5,672 nt of DNA. Source: Chloroflexota bacterium. Lineage in GTDB: Bacteria; Chloroflexota; Anaerolineae; Anaerolineales; Villigracilaceae. The stretch covers positions 1 to 5,672 of the forward strand of contig JAPLGV010000388.1 of NCBI GenBank assembly GCA_026389975.1. The letters are read 5' to 3'. A model generated the notes under the pieces. The model searched no databases. It had not been told where the DNA came from and saw only the letters and a program-made list of their open reading frames with translations. This document shows positions 5,114 through 5,672 of the stretch, piece after piece. The first letter of the stretch is position 1. Every line of letters starts with the position of its first letter. A program made the translations under genes and the position numbers.

Positions 5114-5672
5114 ATGGAATTCACGCAACTTGGTCGTACTGGTTTAAAGGTCTCCCGGCTGTGCCTGGGGACGATGAATTTCGGTCCACAGACGGAGGAG
5201 AAGGACTCATTCGCCGTCATGGACAAGGCTCTCGAACTGGGCATTAATTTCTTCGACACCGCCAACGTCTACGGCAGGAAGACCGGCGAGGGTGTCACCG
5301 AACAAATCGTTGGGCGCTGGTTTGCCCTGGGTGGCGGACGACGCGAGAAAGTTGTGCTTGCCACCAAAGTCTACGGGAAGATGGGCGATTGGCCGAACGA
5401 ATCGAGCCTCTCAGCCCTGCATATCCGCCAGGCGTTGGAAGGTTCGCTCAAGCGGTTGCAGACCGACCACATTGACCTGTACCAGATGCACCACGTGGAT
5501 CGTCTCACGCCCTGGGAGGAAATCTGGCAGGCCATGGAGGTGCTTGTCCAGCAGGGCAAGGTGATTTACGTCGGCTCATCTAATTTTGCGGGCTGGCACA
5601 TCACGCAGGCGCAGGAGACCGCCAAAGCCCGGCATTTCATGGGCCTGGTCAGCGAACAGAGTCTCTACAACC
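5114..5672 (+). CDS. Aldo/keto reductase, 3' end cut by window edge
   Basis: This is an NAD(P)H-dependent oxidoreductase of the (beta/alpha)8-barrel aldo/keto reductase superfamily; the substrate is not readable. The first 186 codons are present with no stop. The catalytic tetrad is visible: Asp48 and Tyr53 in FFDTANVYG, Lys85 in LATKVYG, and His126 in YQMHHVD. GSSNF at 154-158 and the N-terminal LGRTGLKVSRLCLGTMNFG also fit. The family is typically about 310-340 residues, so roughly 55-60% is present. The style resembles the YajO/Kv-beta-like branch rather than the XylR-like or aldose reductase branches. GGAGG at 5104-5108 lies 5 nt before ATG 5114, a good start signal. Confidence 0.93.
   Translation, partial: MEFTQLGRTGLKVSRLCLGTMNFGPQTEEKDSFAVMDKALELGINFFDTANVYGRKTGEGVTEQIVGRWFALGGGRREKVVLATKVYGKMGDWPNESSLSALHIRQALEGSLKRLQTDHIDLYQMHHVDRLTPWEEIWQAMEVLVQQGKVIYVGSSNFAGWHITQAQETAKARHFMGLVSEQSLYN

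Overview
The window looks like a chromosomal stretch of a bacterium, moderately GC-rich in its genes with AT-richer gaps. The gene content suggests a Chloroflexota (Anaerolineae-like) organism: a plant-EGY-type site-2 protease, a Thr/Pro-rich lipoprotein sugar-type binding protein, an ABC-2 permease tail ending in an LIDRTTNY-like motif, and short palindromic repeats. That placement is inference from family resemblance, not from a marker gene. All convincing genes are on the + strand.

Layout. Positions 1-210 are non-coding: a GC-rich hairpin (43-71), short direct repeats and a TATAAT box. At 211-441 lies a 76-codon piece matching only the C-terminal end of an ABC-2 type permease, followed by a second hairpin (455-490). 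A complete O6-alkylguanine-DNA alkyltransferase gene (539-1054) follows. Positions 1203-1296 hold a selenocysteine tRNA (selC) with a UCA anticodon, 8-bp acceptor stem, 6-bp D stem and long variable arm. It sits inside a frame that is open by chance and continuous with the next gene, so automatic annotation could hide it. A long imperfect hairpin (1306-1349) separates it from the site-2 protease gene (1372-2628).

The protease gene abuts a lipoprotein solute-binding protein gene (2629-4023; stop and start codons adjacent). This is followed after 5 nt by an RNase H with an N-terminal hybrid-binding domain (4029-4652). These three probably form one transcript. The gap 4653-4836 contains nested inverted repeats, best read as a small non-autonomous (MITE-like) element of about 110 bp flanked by TA, apparently inserted in an older palindromic repeat. 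Next come a FmdB-type zinc-ribbon protein (4837-5064), a perfect 12-bp hairpin (5071-5097) and an aldo/keto reductase gene that runs off the right edge (5114-5672).

The genes are mostly housekeeping or stand-alone functions (DNA repair, membrane proteolysis, solute capture, RNA:DNA hybrid removal, redox) and do not form one evident pathway. I see no convincing new multi-gene system. The most informative items are the selenocysteine tRNA, which implies the cell decodes UGA as selenocysteine although no Sec machinery or selenoprotein lies in the window, and the nested mobile/palindromic repeat at 4670-4822.
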